DNA of 64,000 nt, from assembly GCA_019671135.1 (NCBI GenBank), contig JAHRHY010000001.1, forward strand, positions 930,001-994,000. Direction: 5' to 3'. The notes beneath the pieces are model-generated. The model ran no database searches, was not told the DNA's origin, and saw only the letters and a list, made by a program, of their open reading frames with translations. How positions within the stretch are numbered: the stretch's first letter is position 1; the number at the start of each line of letters is the position of its first letter. Origin of the DNA: Linnemannia hyalina (Eukaryota > Mortierellomycota > Mortierellomycetes > Mortierellales > Mortierellaceae). Both the position numbers and the translations under genes were made by a program. Shown here one piece after another: positions 32,819 through 45,600 of this stretch.

Positions 32819-34403
32819 GCGTTCATCTTCCTTGTTTCCTGTTTGTTCTTTTGTACACCACACTCTCCCCTTCGCTTTGTATTTTTACGTCCTTTCCCTT
32901 TACTCCCCTCTCCAACCGCTAATAGTCCATCATAATAATAAAAACAAATAAACAACGAAAAACACGCTCAGAGTGATCATATAAAACGCAACCAAAAGGA
33001 CTACGGCTTCTCTTCTTGACATTGGTCATGGAAGAAAGATTAGAAATGGACAATTCAAAGAGAGAGTGAACTCAGTACAGTAGGGTAATGCTGCTTCACA
33101 ACCGTCAGACTCCCAATACAAATACAAAAGGGCTTTGAGGATGAGAGCGGCGGTATGGAGGAGAAGGAGAAAGTCTGGGTGACACAAGTAGGCCCCTTCT
33201 CCACTCCTTCTGCGTGCATTCATGCATAGTTTGTATGTGTGTATGCGATTGATCAACGCAAATATGCCATTATTATCCCCAATGTTTTTTGTTCATGTTC
33301 GCTTTACTCTTCTCTCAACCAAGGAAAAGTCGATAGCAAAGATAGCAAAGGCGGGGCGAGTCACTTGAGTCTGACCTCTGTACGCTTACTCTGTGCATTG
33401 GGCGTAAACCAGCAGGACGAAGAAAGGTATGCAAAGGATGCAGAGGCCCACTCTTTCGCACCATTGAGAGCAATTTTTTTTCTTTCTCGTTAACCCTCTT
33501 TTTCGTTTCCTTGCAAGTCCTTGGCTCATTTAGTTCCGACCCAGCAACAGAGGCACGCGAAAACGTCGGGTCGGCTAAGCTTACCCATGCGAAGGAGGTG
33601 ACATTGCTACCGCTAGATTTCATGATCTTCAAAAGCTGGTTGTTGTTCTCCAAGTCCAAGGGTAAAGATGTTGAGGTTGATTAGGTTGATGAACAATTTA
33701 AGGCTTGTTTATTGCAGAATAGGGAAGGAAAGGAGAAAAGGGAGACGATGGAGGAGGGTGGATGACAATACCGCAAATGCACACGCCTCTTCGACCTGCT
33801 CTCTTGCCCCTGGCATCACCACACGGACGTAGACAGGAGTGTCAACAGACGTGACAACACTATCGTCTACCCCCCCTTGTTCTTTTTTGTTGGTGGTTGT
33901 TGTTGACGATGTCTATGTCAAACCTCCGAGGGGTCAAAGTGCATCATGAAAAGCAACAGTGAACGGGAATAAGAGTTAGAGTGATGGGGGAAAGGGGGAG
34001 AACAAACAAATCGGTTGTTTGTTTTTCTATTTGTTTGTTTGTTCTAATGTGTGTGTGTGCGCTTTGCACGGGTCATCTGCCTCCTCCTCCGTGCCCTGCT
34101 GTCCATCATTCATATTTCCCATCTTTTTTTTTTTTTTGTTCCCCACTTCTCTCGTTTCCAATTGTCCATCTATCTCTCCCCTCCCCTGCTTTCGCCCTTG
34201 TGTTTGTCTGTCCTTCGCTACCCGGTGTGTCCTCCTTTTTTTTCTTCTCCACTCCTCTTCCGTTTCCTTCTCTTTCTTATTCAAAAAGACCTCTCCACCG
34301 CCGTTGCCACCACCACCACCACCACCAAGACAGACACCCAAGACAACAAGAAAACAACCACCGCAACGGCCACAACAACTTACAGCTCTCAACAAACTCC
34401 GCC
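32819..34403. other. intergenic between DUC1 and F-box genes
   Basis: The 3' flank of the DUC1 gene is AT-rich. From about 34050 the plus strand is strongly pyrimidine-rich with a T15 run, the leader of the F-box gene. The middle contains the minus-strand candidate exons listed separately. Confidence 0.45.
33585..33912 (-). other. two candidate exons of an unrecognised minus-strand gene
   Basis: Segments 33912-33772 (47 codons) and 33647-33585 (21 codons) are open, flanked by good acceptor and donor dinucleotides, and join in phase 0. They read VDTPVYVRVVMPGAREQVEE-ACAFA, then NNNQLLKIMKSSGSNVTSFAW, which looks like ordinary globular protein rather than chance. I found no convincing first or last exon and no family. 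They could belong to a short gene lying between the DUC1 and F-box genes. Confidence 0.28.
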
Positions 34404-35561
34404 ATGGACATTGTCTCGCGCTTCCCCGTCGAGATTGCACACCAGGTTCTCAGCAACCTCGACATTCAGGATGTCGCTGCTTGCCAACAGGTACATTCCA
34501 AATTCAAACAACAACAGTAACAACGACACCAACACCAGAACAACTACAGCAAGCCTTTTCCAACATTTTTTTTTGTTCAGTCAAGTAAACAAAGGCGTTA
34601 CAATAGACACCATTCTAACTTTTGTGCTTTTGCTCTGTTTATTGTTGTCCTATACAACATAGGTCTCTCGACAATGGTACTGGATCGCAATCGACCCGTT
34701 GGTGTGGAAGAGCGTCTTTCTGGAACGCGAAAAGACCTTTGCGATCCCAACAGGATTATACCCGTTTCCAACAAAGGGCAAAGGAGTAGTACAGCAATCA
34801 TCAGCGGCACAGTCGACCTTGGCAACACCAGCTACCACCAGCGACAGCAGCAACTCTTCTTCATCATCGACTTTTTCCTCGTCGTCGTCCTTTTCGTCAC
34901 TCTCTTCTGTTTCTTTCTCTGGATTGAAGTCTCGGTTGACAGGAGCCATTACTACTGCTACATCTGCGACAGCATCAGCAACGACAACGCCAGCAGCAGC
35001 AGCAGCACAGTCAGCAGCAACGGCTAACGGAACAACAAGTACCGCCAACACCTCACCTAATACCGACGACAGTGTGATCATGTCAACGATGCGAGATCGG
35101 GACTGGAAAAAAGAATGCCGGACACGCATCATGACGGATCGCAACTGGGCCCGAGGACATATCCAGGCAGTTTTTACACTCAAGTTGCATAAGGGCGCAA
35201 TTGCACGGCTGCGCATCAAGTCTGGCAAGTTGCTTTCGGCCGACATGTTTGGGCAGGTGGCTCTCTGGGACACGACGACGTATAAGTGCGACGGCGTGAT
35301 TGAGGCTGCAGTGGGACCTATCCAGCTCTTGGACTTTAGTATAGCGGCCATGGTCATGACCGTGATCTCCAAGTCTGGGTAAGTTCTTTTCATTTACTTT
35401 GCTTTGTTTGGGGTGACCCAAGAGCAAGAGCGAGAGAATCAAAAATTGCGCCCAATGGCCAAAGTGAGGGAGACTATCATTTTTTTCTTTTTTATGACAT
35501 CGTTTCTTTCTTGCATTCCCATGCGGAGATCTGAATCCTCGGCTGGGATCAACCGCGACAC

Positions 35562-35594
<33 letters not shown>

Positions 35595-36777
35595 ACAATG
35601 AACTCAGTTCCTCCTTGGTATGGCAGACACACAGACAGACACACACACTCACACTTCAACCCTTGCTTATCCATCCCACGCTATGTCATTCTCCTCTACC
35701 CCTCACGTTCCGATACTAGGGTTTGCCGGATCTGGGATATCAAGTCAAAGAGGCTCATCCACAGCTCAACTGCAACCTATGTGACATGCATGACCATGAA
35801 CGACGAATACCTGATCATGGGCAGCAAAGATGGAGAGATCCAGGTCATCGACTTTATGACTGGACAGATCGTCGCATCCACAGGCATCTTTCCTGGCGAA
35901 ACAGTAAGGCACTTCGTTTTTTTGTTCAATTGACAAACTTGTGCCACAAGGAGATTCATAGCAACGGATATAAAGCTGACTCGTTTACTTCTATATCTTT
36001 ATGACAAAATAGCTGCAGGACATATACATTCAGAACAACACGCTGATTATTGCGACAGACCACCATATCCGAATTCTATCAATTGACACGTTGGAGCTTC
36101 TCTTGACCAGCCCGCTGCCAATCCCACCCACGACGCACGCCTACTGCTGCGTCTTTCATATTCGATCGCTCATTCTCTTGACGGACGAGCACCTTCTTCA
36201 CATTGAATGGGAGCCGCTCTACAGTCACAAGGACGATCGACTCCTTACAGATACCCGGTTCGAACTGCCACCTAATTTGACTAAGGCACCCTTGATCCAC
36301 AGAACCAAGATCCCACCTATATTGACGATTACTTCGATTGCGATTGGAGGCAAGCACCCTCACGTGCTGACCACCAATGCTGATCGCCCCTCGTTGAACG
36401 ACGCTATTCGAGTCTGTCCCGCGATTCCTCGACATCACTTCTATGGCAACCCCGGTGACGAGTTTGTTGAAGCGAGCAGGAGCAGGAGCAGGAGCAGGAA
36501 GAGCCAACCGATTCGACGCGATGATGTGCCACGAATGCCTTTGGAGGATGATGACGAGGAGGAAGAAGAAGAGGAAATGGAGGATGATGAGTTGGACTTG
36601 GGTCTGGACGGATCAGAGGCAGAGGGTATTGTGTTGACGAGTCAGGTTGATGCTATAAACGACTACCTCAAGGTGTGTGGACTCAAACCGTCATTTATGG
36701 ATGTTGACGAGGATGTGATTGTAGTTGGCACGAGCAAGGGCGATATTGTTGTTCTGCATATGATGCCTCAAGATTAG
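34404..36777 (+). CDS. F-box protein with WD40-like propeller
   Basis: Four exons (34404-34490, 34663-35378, 35720-35903, 36013-36777) encode 583 residues. The N-terminus is an F-box: FPVEIAHQVLSNLDIQDVAACQQVSRQW, ending DPLVWKSVFLERE. It is interrupted by an intron, then by a Ser/Thr/Ala-rich spacer of about 100 residues. The rest reads as degenerate WD40 repeats: GAIARLRIKSGKLLSADMFG-QVALWD, SGVCRIWDIKSKRLI, YLIMGSKDGEIQVIDFMTGQ, DVIVVGTSKGDIVVLHM. An SR-dipeptide stretch and a run of acidic residues (about 495-535) sit between the last blades. F-box proteins link substrates to Skp1-cullin ubiquitin ligases and the propeller would bind the substrate. The target is not predictable. The start is the first ATG before the F-box. 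Confidence 0.86.
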
Positions 36778-36797
36778 TGCCATAGCCATTTTTCTTC

Positions 36798-36827
36798 TCT
36801 CCCCTCTCCCCTCTCCCCTCTCCCCTC
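36798..36827 (+). repeat. (CTCCCC-like)n repeat in the 3' flank of the F-box gene
   Basis: Four tandem TCCCCTC-type units follow the F-box gene stop codon within 50 bp. Confidence 0.85.
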
Positions 36828-36907
36828 AACTTCAAAAAAAAAACACAGTGTACTTTTACGTCTTCCTCCGATGGGTACAATTATGTTTATGAAGAACAAG
36901 GATGGGT

Positions 36908-38349
36908 TTATTTCCTGTTTGAAGAACGAGTCGAGCGAGCTCTTTTGTTTGTGGTAGAGTCATCTTCCTTGGTATCTTTGGTTTCCTTGGATTTGAAAGG
37001 TGCCACTGTTGGTGTATCGTCCGCCTTCCTCTTGTTGCCAGGTGCTTTAGCAGGAGTAGGAGCTGGCGTAGAAGAAGAAGAGTGTTGAGGGAGATTGAAC
37101 TTTTCGGTCATCATGTCAGCCCAAAGGGCCAATTCGACCAAGTGAGGCGAGTCGACTTTACTACCGGCCTTCTTGAGCTGGGCAGCCTTGTCGATGACCT
37201 TTGCGGCGAATTTGAGATAGTAGGCGAGGGTGTATGCGATCTTGCCCAGTCCTGGAACCGAGTCGACAGATTCGTCTGCCATAAATGGCACCTTGTCTGG
37301 TGCTCCTGCACATAGGATCGCTAATTTTTGATATAGTGGCGATAACAAGGGCAGGTGTCAAGAATTGGGGGTGGGGGGTGGTCCAGAACGTGTCGAGAAA
37401 AAAAAACGTTGCGGAAAAGAACCTCACTGAATCGGGGTATCTGTTCATTCATGCAGGCTGTTACTAGTCCAAATTCCGCTCGTAATTAATTTCTTTTTTT
37501 TTTTTTTCTTCTTCGCCATGCGGACAAAAATGATATCATTTCCTTGGCCACGAGTTATTCATTTTACGTGTACTGAAATGATACGTGATAGGTAAAAAGG
37601 AAAAACAAAAAAAAGTATGTTTACCTGAGGCGGTGGCGGGCCCGACACCTTTGAGCTCAGACATTTTGGAGATGGCGGCTTTGAGGTCGTTTTTTGACGA
37701 GATGATATCAAAGGCTTCTTGGCTGGTGCGACGGATGACTGCGTCGGCGTGTTCCGCCACCATTTTCGCTAATGCCGGACGATATTTTCCGCGCTGTTTT
37801 TTTTTTTTTTTTTTTTTTTTTTTTGTAGATGATTGAGAAACAAGCAGCATGCAAAACAAAAAGATCAGTAAAATATCTTGCTGTGTTAAGAAGGAGATCT
37901 GAGAGATAGAAAGAAAGGGAACGAGAGCCAAAAAAAAAATAAAAAAATAAAAAAAAAATATATAGATCTCTTTTCTTTTTGCTCGTGGCTCATTTATTGT
38001 TTGTTTCGATGAGTGTGTGGAAGTGGTTGAGAGTGCGGGTGCGGATTTGGGATGGGGCCAATTGCCAAAGATCCAGAAGATAAACAGACACGCGTTTCTT
38101 TTCCAACAAATACACTTTTTTGTCATGATGTCTTACTTTGAGTTTCCAGGCGACAAGCTTAACAATCTCCTCATGGTTGATAAAGCATGGTGAGCGCGTG
38201 GCGAGGATGGCAGGGAATTCGGTTTGGTACCACTTGTCGAGAGCAATGATGGATTGGTCGGTTTTGGTGGCGGCCAGGGCCTTGAAGGCTTCTGGGTAGA
38301 GTGCCAGGGCCGAGTTCCACACTGCTGCGTCTGTGCTGTTGAAGAGCAT
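36908..38349 (-). CDS. conserved protein with a DNA-glycosylase-like helix-hairpin-helix motif
   Basis: Three exons (38349-38137, 37793-37625, 37320-36908) encode 264 residues. The order is WNSALALYPEAFKAL, LDKWYQTEFPAIL, HEEIVKLVAWKLKRGKYRP and then ELKGVGPATASAIL (about 117-130). That last block is a typical helix-hairpin-helix DNA-backbone-binding element as seen in the HhH glycosylase superfamily. It only appears after splicing the second and third exons, which supports the model. The expected Asp and Fe-S Cys of catalytic HhH-GPD enzymes are not evident. The tail is Lys/Arg/Ser-rich and may act as a nuclear signal. I cannot name the family; a non-catalytic DNA-binding or repair-related role is inference. 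A T24 run lies in the first intron. Confidence 0.72.
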
Positions 38350-39432
38350 CCTGTAGCTTTTGTTAATTTCTTATTGTTTGGGTGCTGTGTGAAGAATGAT
38401 GAGGATGGGGAATAGGATGAGAGAAGGAGGATGGTCGAGGTGAAAAAAGAGATGGAAAGAGATGAGGGAAAGAATGTGATGGAGTGATCGTTGCAAGAAT
38501 ACGAAGCGGTGAAGTGACTCTCTCTTTTATGCCTTTAGTATTGGGTGCGCACAGGTCGCGCGGGAAGCGTTGTGCACGTCGCGGGAAGAAAAAAAAAAAG
38601 GTGTCGGCATCAGGTCAGTTGCCCTTGATCGTCAAAATGAAACAAGGAGGAGTCAATGCACACAACCCTCCCTGTTGCTACACCTCTCCTTCTTCGTCTG
38701 CTCAATGGCGTTTCTAACCTCCCGGAAAGGTGCTAATTTGCCCAGTCAGACAAAGTCTTGAGCCACGCGAGATGGCTCGAATGAAGAAGTAAGAGAGAAG
38801 CAAGGGAAGCGAGGGGGATAAGCACATGTGTTCTGTCTGCAAGGTGGATTGAGTTTGTATCTGAACTCCAATTATCCATCCTGGGTCCCCCTTCATTAAT
38901 GCAGTCGGTTTTCCTCTTTGCAGCCATGATCAGTGGCCATGGGGTACCCTGGTTGAATTGCATTCTACTCCACCTCCGTCCGTGGTGACATGAGTCGCAA
39001 TGGGTAGGGAGGGAGTGAACAGTGTACCCCCTTTTTGAGTGAAATATCGCCTTCCCTTGACACATTCCCTCTGCTGTTGTCCGTTCAACGGTGTCTCAAA
39101 TCATCAGGATCACCGTCAATTTTTCTTTCCTCTTGTTCCTCTTGTTCGTCTTCCTTCCTCTTCACCTCCCTCTTCTTCTTCTTCCTCTCGTTTGCGCTCT
39201 TTTCCCTTTTCCTTTTTCCTTTTCCCCTTATCCCTTCCGCCCCACACCCTCATTCTCTCTTTCATCCAATCCACTCTTCCATTCAACCCACTCCACCTAT
39301 TCCATTCACCCTCACCTCTCATCACTTTCACACTCATCCAAACTTACTCACATTTCCTCATTCATTCATTTCTCTTTCTCTCACTCTTCATATTCATTCT
39401 CCAGCACCACTCACCCATTCCATTCTACCTCT

Positions 39433-39435
<3 letters not shown>

Positions 39436-39521
<86 letters not shown>
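39436..39521 (+). repeat. (TC)43 microsatellite
   Basis: An uninterrupted dinucleotide run of 86 nt within a longer pyrimidine tract. Confidence 0.97.
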
Positions 39522-39524
<3 letters not shown>

Positions 39525-39840
39525 TCACCACCACTGGAAGCAACAAACCCGGACAGCCAGCCTCTTCATGCCCAGTCCACCCTGCCTTCCGACCACCACA
39601 ACAACAACGACTGCCAACGAACAACACCGATCCAACAACAACCTTGAACTCTTCGTCCTCTCAAAGTAAATATATTTATTTCATCCTTGTTATGAATCAC
39701 ACCCTTATCCACACGTTTCCCTCTTCCTACTCTTCTTTTTTCTTTTTTTAATACTATATCTCAGAGAATGGGAGTGTTTTGTATGTACGTGTGTTCATAT
39801 CTCACGACATCGATCCGCATCAATACCTCCCCCCCCCACC

Positions 39841-39841
<1 letters not shown>

Positions 39842-39872
<31 letters not shown>
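39842..39872 (+). repeat. A31 homopolymer
   Basis: Thirty-one consecutive A, preceded by a C-rich run. Its length may be unreliable in assembly. Confidence 0.95.
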
Positions 39873-39873
<1 letters not shown>

Positions 39874-40202
39874 GTTGTGTTGTGCGAGTAATGGACAGTG
39901 TCTGGCAGCAGGGTTGCCGAGAAGGGGGGTCAGTCAGGTAGGACGAGGGAATTCATTTTACATACAGACTGTTTTCATATGGGACGGAGAACCGTTGCAA
40001 AAAACAAGAAAGGAAGAAAACTGAGCCCACGAAAGAGAAATGAAGGCGAGCTTGGACTGGGACTCCTTTCTTTTTGGCTGTTGACCCTGGTCCTGTGTGT
40101 TTTTTTTTGTGTGCCCAACGGGAAGATGGATGAAAGGGGAAGGAGGGAAGAAGGGAAGAAGGACAGAGAGGTGAGAGAGAGAAAGGGAGAGGGAAGTACG
40201 AT

Positions 40203-40250
40203 GGGAAAGGGAAAGGGAAAGGGAAAGGGAAAGGGAAAGGGAAAGGGAAA
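40203..40250 (+). repeat. (GGGAAA)8 hexanucleotide repeat
   Basis: Eight perfect units in a polypurine tract that continues imperfectly to about 40300. Confidence 0.95.
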
Positions 40251-42651
40251 GGGAAGGGGAAAAGGAAAAAAAAAAGAAAAAAGGGAAAGGGAAGGAGGGG
40301 AAACGATGACAACGAACAAGAAAAAAAGAGGAGGAAGAAGGGGGATGTGGACACATACACATTCACTGACACGGACACATACACAGACCACATACACATT
40401 CATACACAAGAAAGTCATTACGTGCAGTGTGTGTGTATGGAAGAGATGGAAGAAAGCGAGAGATATCTAGTGAAGAAGGAAGGATATCAACACAGAAAAA
40501 AGAGGAGGGGAGGGTAAAGAGGAGGGGAGGGTAAAGAGATGTGCCACTTGCACAGACACAGACACAGGCAGAGACACATGGCGGAATACAGGAGTTAAAG
40601 ACAAGACTAGCATGAATGCGATAGATACAGCGATGAACGAAAGGCGATGAGGATGAGCATCCACAACATACAACACTACAACAGAACAGGACGATGGGAT
40701 GGACAGTGGAGTCAACAGCAAGTGTCTGGGATGAGGAATGTTGTATTCGTATTTGATAGAAACAATGAGTGCACTCGTTTGGGAAAGAAAAGAAAGAATG
40801 ACTAAAAAAAACAGCGTGGCAAAAAACAGCGAGGGGCAAACAAAAGGTGAGGTAATTGGCGGTTGGAAGTGATTGGAAGGTGTGAGACATGAGAGAGACA
40901 CTGATCAGCACAACGGACGTTTTATGATCTTTCTTTCTCTCAACGGATATACTTTTGACACAAGAGAGAAGAATAAAGGACAGCAACGGACTCCTCTTTT
41001 TTTTCATTTTATATTTCATTTGGAGAGAAAAGTGATAATGACCGTTGCGGGGTCATTATTTTATTACGATTTATTTTTATTTTTTCCAATGTTTATTTTC
41101 TTCTTCCTTCGCACTTCGCTGTTTGATTTTCTTTTTTTCAACACCTCTTCTCCTTTCTTCTTTCCTTCCCTCTTTTCCTTTCCCTTTTTCTCTCTCTCTT
41201 TCTCTCTTTGCCCCTGTCCGTCTGATTGCCACTCCTTTCCCTTCCCTCCTCTTCCTCTCCATTTGCCACGACCCCTTCCTCTTCTCTTCCCATCCACCTC
41301 ACTCTCATTCATTCACACCCTGCCAACGAACGACCTCCTCCTCAACATTCACTCAGTTCAGTTCGACCCAAACTCACTCCTACTTTCATTCCGCTCCTCC
41401 TCCTTTCACACCTACGCTCTCTGCAGCAGTGTTCTTGTGATCAGTCTCCCCTGTGAACAACAAACAGGAACAAGACTCTTGGGACAACATCAACGACGTA
41501 AATACAACAACTCTTGTTTCACGCGTTTCCTTCCAACTCTCTTCTTCTACTGCCACTTTCACTCCCACTACTACTCTTATACGCCTTACTCCTTACTTGC
41601 CAACCTCCAACCGTCAATTGTGCTCCCCACTGTACCCTGTCGCATACCAACTTCCTTCCAACCGACCCAGCCAACCGACCTTCTCAACTCTTTGGAAGTT
41701 ACTGTCTCTCCTACCTTCTCCCATTCCTACTGTATGCGACAAAGACAAGAACAACAACTTGCCACAGAGGCGGTGATTAGCCCATCCGTTCCATACCACC
41801 CCCGTCTTCACCTCATTCCATACCCCCTTCCTCTCCTCAACACACACACGCTCGTTCTCCTTTTTTTCATTTTAATAATATTATTATTGTTTGTTTGTGT
41901 TTGTATTGATTGCCTCTCTCTCAGCGTGTTGCTTGGCCGGCCTGGCCTTCTGTTTATTATTTTTACGAGAAAGAGAGAGATGTGTACAGTCAGTCATATT
42001 CAATTGAGTTATCTTCCTTCTCCTCCCCTCTTTCCTTCGTCCTCTCCTCCATCTGTCCTGACCTCCTCATATCGTATCCGCTCACACATCCTTTCCCTTC
42101 TTTTCTTTTTAACCTTTTTGTCTCCTCCTTTGTAACTGGCAACTAACAAAAACCCCTTCTTTCCCCTCATTTTTTTATTTCTTACGCTCTCGTCCTTCCA
42201 GGTCCACTTGCTCGACCCTCGAAACACTTTGATATCTATTTATTTCTTCCTTCGTCTCGTCTCTTTGCTGCTGCCTCTATCTCCGGCTTACTCAACTCCC
42301 AACAACCACCCACCATCTATTACTTGCAGTTACAGGACACAAGGAAGGATCAGCTGCAGCCAAAAACGACAAGATAAAAAATAACCAGCAAACAACCAAA
42401 AAACAAGCGTGCAACAAGAACAATAGCGTACAATAAGGACACCAAGACAGGACACACGGCCCACCTCTCATTTTTCTTCCTTTCTCTCTTTCTTCACTCC
42501 TTTACTTCTCTCTCACTCACACACACACATTCTACTCTCCGTACCACTTTCAGTTCTCCTTTCTCCTCAACGCCAAGCATCCCTGTCTGCCACAACTACA
42601 ACAACACCAGTAAAAGTTCAATTGCACCAACAGCAGGAAGCATATCTCGCC

Positions 42652-45600
42652 ATGGACCCAACAGAGTATTTGGTCTTGCTTGTCGACCCGGCCTGCATTG
42701 ATACGCCCTCTCTCCCTCCACTTACTCCCACCTCGGCCATCGACACCCATAGCAACACCTCGTCCCATTCCCTATCCTCATCCACCTCCACCTCTACTTC
42801 GACATCGACCATCAACTCCCATACCACTTCTGCATCCTCAACACATCTGTCCCCTCCACGAAAAGCATTCAGAACACCACGTTCTAAATCCAAATCAGCT
42901 TCCGCTTCCCGTTCCCGTTCAGAGTCTCGGTCAAGTGATGAATCGGGTCATTTGTCCTCAATATTGCGACTTGCAGGACTCAAAGGTACAGTGACCAACT
43001 TTTTGTTCCTTTTTGTTACCACCAACCTCCCTCTCAAGAGGCCCGGTGGTCGGTTCGTTTGGTCGGGAAAAGAGGTACATCAGCAACAATAACGAACCTC
43101 GACAGCAACAGCAGCAAGCAACAAGCAGCAAGACAACGACAACAACCAAAATTGGTTTGTAGTAATATGAAAAAAACGTGCGGCGTGTTTCTTTATCACT
43201 CGCTCTTTTACTCCCATACACGCACACATGCAGTCCCTTTTTTGGGTCCTTTTTTTTTGCCTCACCACGATCCCCTTCCCCTTTCTCTCCCACTCTGCGT
43301 GTGCGCGCGTGTGCGCGCGTGTGCTTCCCCTCTATTTTTACACCTTGGAGGTGTTCTCCTCACTCTTTATTGGTCTTTGCCTCGCGCTTCAGACCGCGTT
43401 CTTTGACCCTACACTTGAACAAGCTGCCAGTGGATCTGATTGCAAAGAATATGAAAAAGATACAACGGCAAATACACCGAACGTGGAGACAATCTGGATT
43501 TGGCAAATCGCTCGGGCACCTCAAAGGAAAAGGCGAGAGCGAGGGCATTGACAAAAAGGCGCAAGGGACGGGAACGAGGCAAAGGCGACCAGGATGGACA
43601 TGATCATGTTTTTTATCGCTCTCAATTGTTATTTTATTTTCGTCTCGTCCTCCTTCCTGAGACTATTTACACCTCCTTTTTTTCGTGTGTATGGGGTACA
43701 CCTCGGGCGATTGTGAGCGACCCTTTTTTTCCTTCTTCTCTCCTCCCTTTCATCCTTCATCTTTCGAACAGGCGGACAGGCAATACGGGGGAACAGATTT
43801 GGGATCAAATTAGGATGTGCGGTGATAAAGGAAAGGAAGAGAGAAAAACAATTGAGCAAAGTATCACCTTTCGTTTGTTCGTTTGTTCTGTTTGTTAGTT
43901 CGAATATTCCTAGCTCAGGCGAGAGGAAGTGGGGAGGAGTGTGCTCCGCGCCATGCTGCAAGCAGGTTGTAGTGTGGTGGAAGAAAAAGGAGACAAATCT
44001 GTGGCGTGTTGGGGAGTGCCCGTTTCCCCTTTCCATTTTGTTGGTGTTTGTGTTGAAGTGGTTCGACTTACCTTTGTAAGCAAGTGAAAAAAGGGAGATG
44101 AGAATGGATGGGGAAGTGAAGGCGACTAGGCACCAAGAGTGAAGGATTGTTCCTACCCCTATTCTTGATATTCTTTTTCATTCTACCCTATCAGCAACGC
44201 ATGGGCTCCTCCACCGTGCCTGCATCTCAGTAGTACTCAATGTGGTTTTTTTTTGTATTTCTTCTTCCTTTTCGTACCTTCTTCCAATGTCAAAAACGTG
44301 GCAAGGAGTGTGAAAAAAGTCCAGGGGTTAGTGGGGCGTACTATTGCAATATCGATTGATTTTTAATGTACCCCTTGCGGTGACTAACATGGTTCCATCT
44401 TTGCTCGGTCCCCCTTGTGTTTTATCATAATAGTCTTGACGGTTGCAAACTATGAGGCGGCACTGGCCCACCTTGACCGGCGTCCACCCACAGAAACCCG
44501 ACCTATGATACTATTGGTGGACGTTGACACCGACCTCGACTTGACCTCTCCTCATTCACCAGGATCCTACTCTACCCGGCAGGCAACCTCCAGGACCAGC
44601 AACCTCCGCAACGGACATTTGGGAGTATCCGCAGATCATCGTTCTCAAGGAAATGGTCAGTCCCACCTTCGGGCGACCAGCGACAGCACTCTCCCTAACG
44701 GAACGCGGAATCACAGTAGTCGGCACGGACAGAATGGACACGCCAAGCGGAATGGTGCTAAAGGCGCGAACTGCGGGCAGGAGTTTTTGGAATGCATCTT
44801 GCAGAACGTTGCCAACGGCACTCTTCGCCATGTCGTCCCTGTTGGTGAGTCATTTGAAGTGGCATTCTTTTGTCGGTGTTCTCAAGGCAGGAACAAAGCG
44901 GTAGACCAAGATCAAGACAAGGGCCAACATCCCTCAACATTTTTTTTTGTTCTGTCTGTTTGTTTCATGTAGCCTTAAGTTCGGCCAAATCACAGGACAA
45001 GATCTTACAACTTTTCAATCTCGGCGTGGCAGACGTACTTCTCAAGCCTCTCGAGGAGCAGGCAGCTCGGACACTGTTCTTGGTGAGTGTCCACGAGAAG
45101 TTATACAAATAATGCATGAAGCATTCCATGGAGGTGGTCGACCAATAGCTTTACTGACCCTGTTCATCATTTTTTTTTCCCCGCTAGAATGTCCACCGTT
45201 ACAGCAAATACAGGACCGCGGTTACTATCCCGAGATACGCGACCCAAAAGAACACGCTCACGCTCGAGAGTCACGATAGGTTGCGGAATGTGTTCTTGAA
45301 GGATCAATGGCAAGTTCGAACGGGATCAAGTGCTGTTACATTTTGCATGTCCGACAAGGACTTGGTATCGTGCCAAAAGCGATGTCTATCCCGCTAACCT
45401 GGATTCCCTTCATTAATTCTCCGATTTTGTTAGGCTATCCGACATCTTGGTGAACCATTACTGCCCAACGCCAACAAAGGTGTCCCTGCGGGATTTCCCT
45501 TCCATGTCGTCAGCCGCAGCTAAGGAGCGCGTGGATCATCTCAAGAGGCGACTTCTTTCTTGGGATTTCCACCCTCATGACCTTTGCCAGGATGATCTGA

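Larger units (their letters stand above)
38350..42651. other. 4.3 kb gene-poor stretch rich in simple repeats, upstream of the phosphodiesterase gene
   Basis: I found no gene. Long frames here are low-complexity shadows of pyrimidine- or purine-rich DNA. About 39100-39540 and 41130-42560 are CT-rich on the plus strand, and 39950-40500 is GA-rich. Much of the distal part could be an extended leader or upstream intron of the phosphodiesterase gene. Microsatellites are listed separately. Confidence 0.45.

Noticed and set aside
34650..35393. Minus-strand 247-codon frame
   Set aside because: It is antisense to exon 2 of the F-box gene, whose low-complexity triplets keep both strands open.
39035..39751. 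Overlapping plus-strand frames of about 190-240 codons
   Set aside because: They are made of Ser/Leu/Phe/Pro runs produced by CT-rich DNA and the (TC)43 repeat, in several frames at once.
39898..40470. Plus frame of 190 codons and minus frames of similar size
   Set aside because: They follow the GGGAAA and GA-rich repeat in every frame and have no domain.
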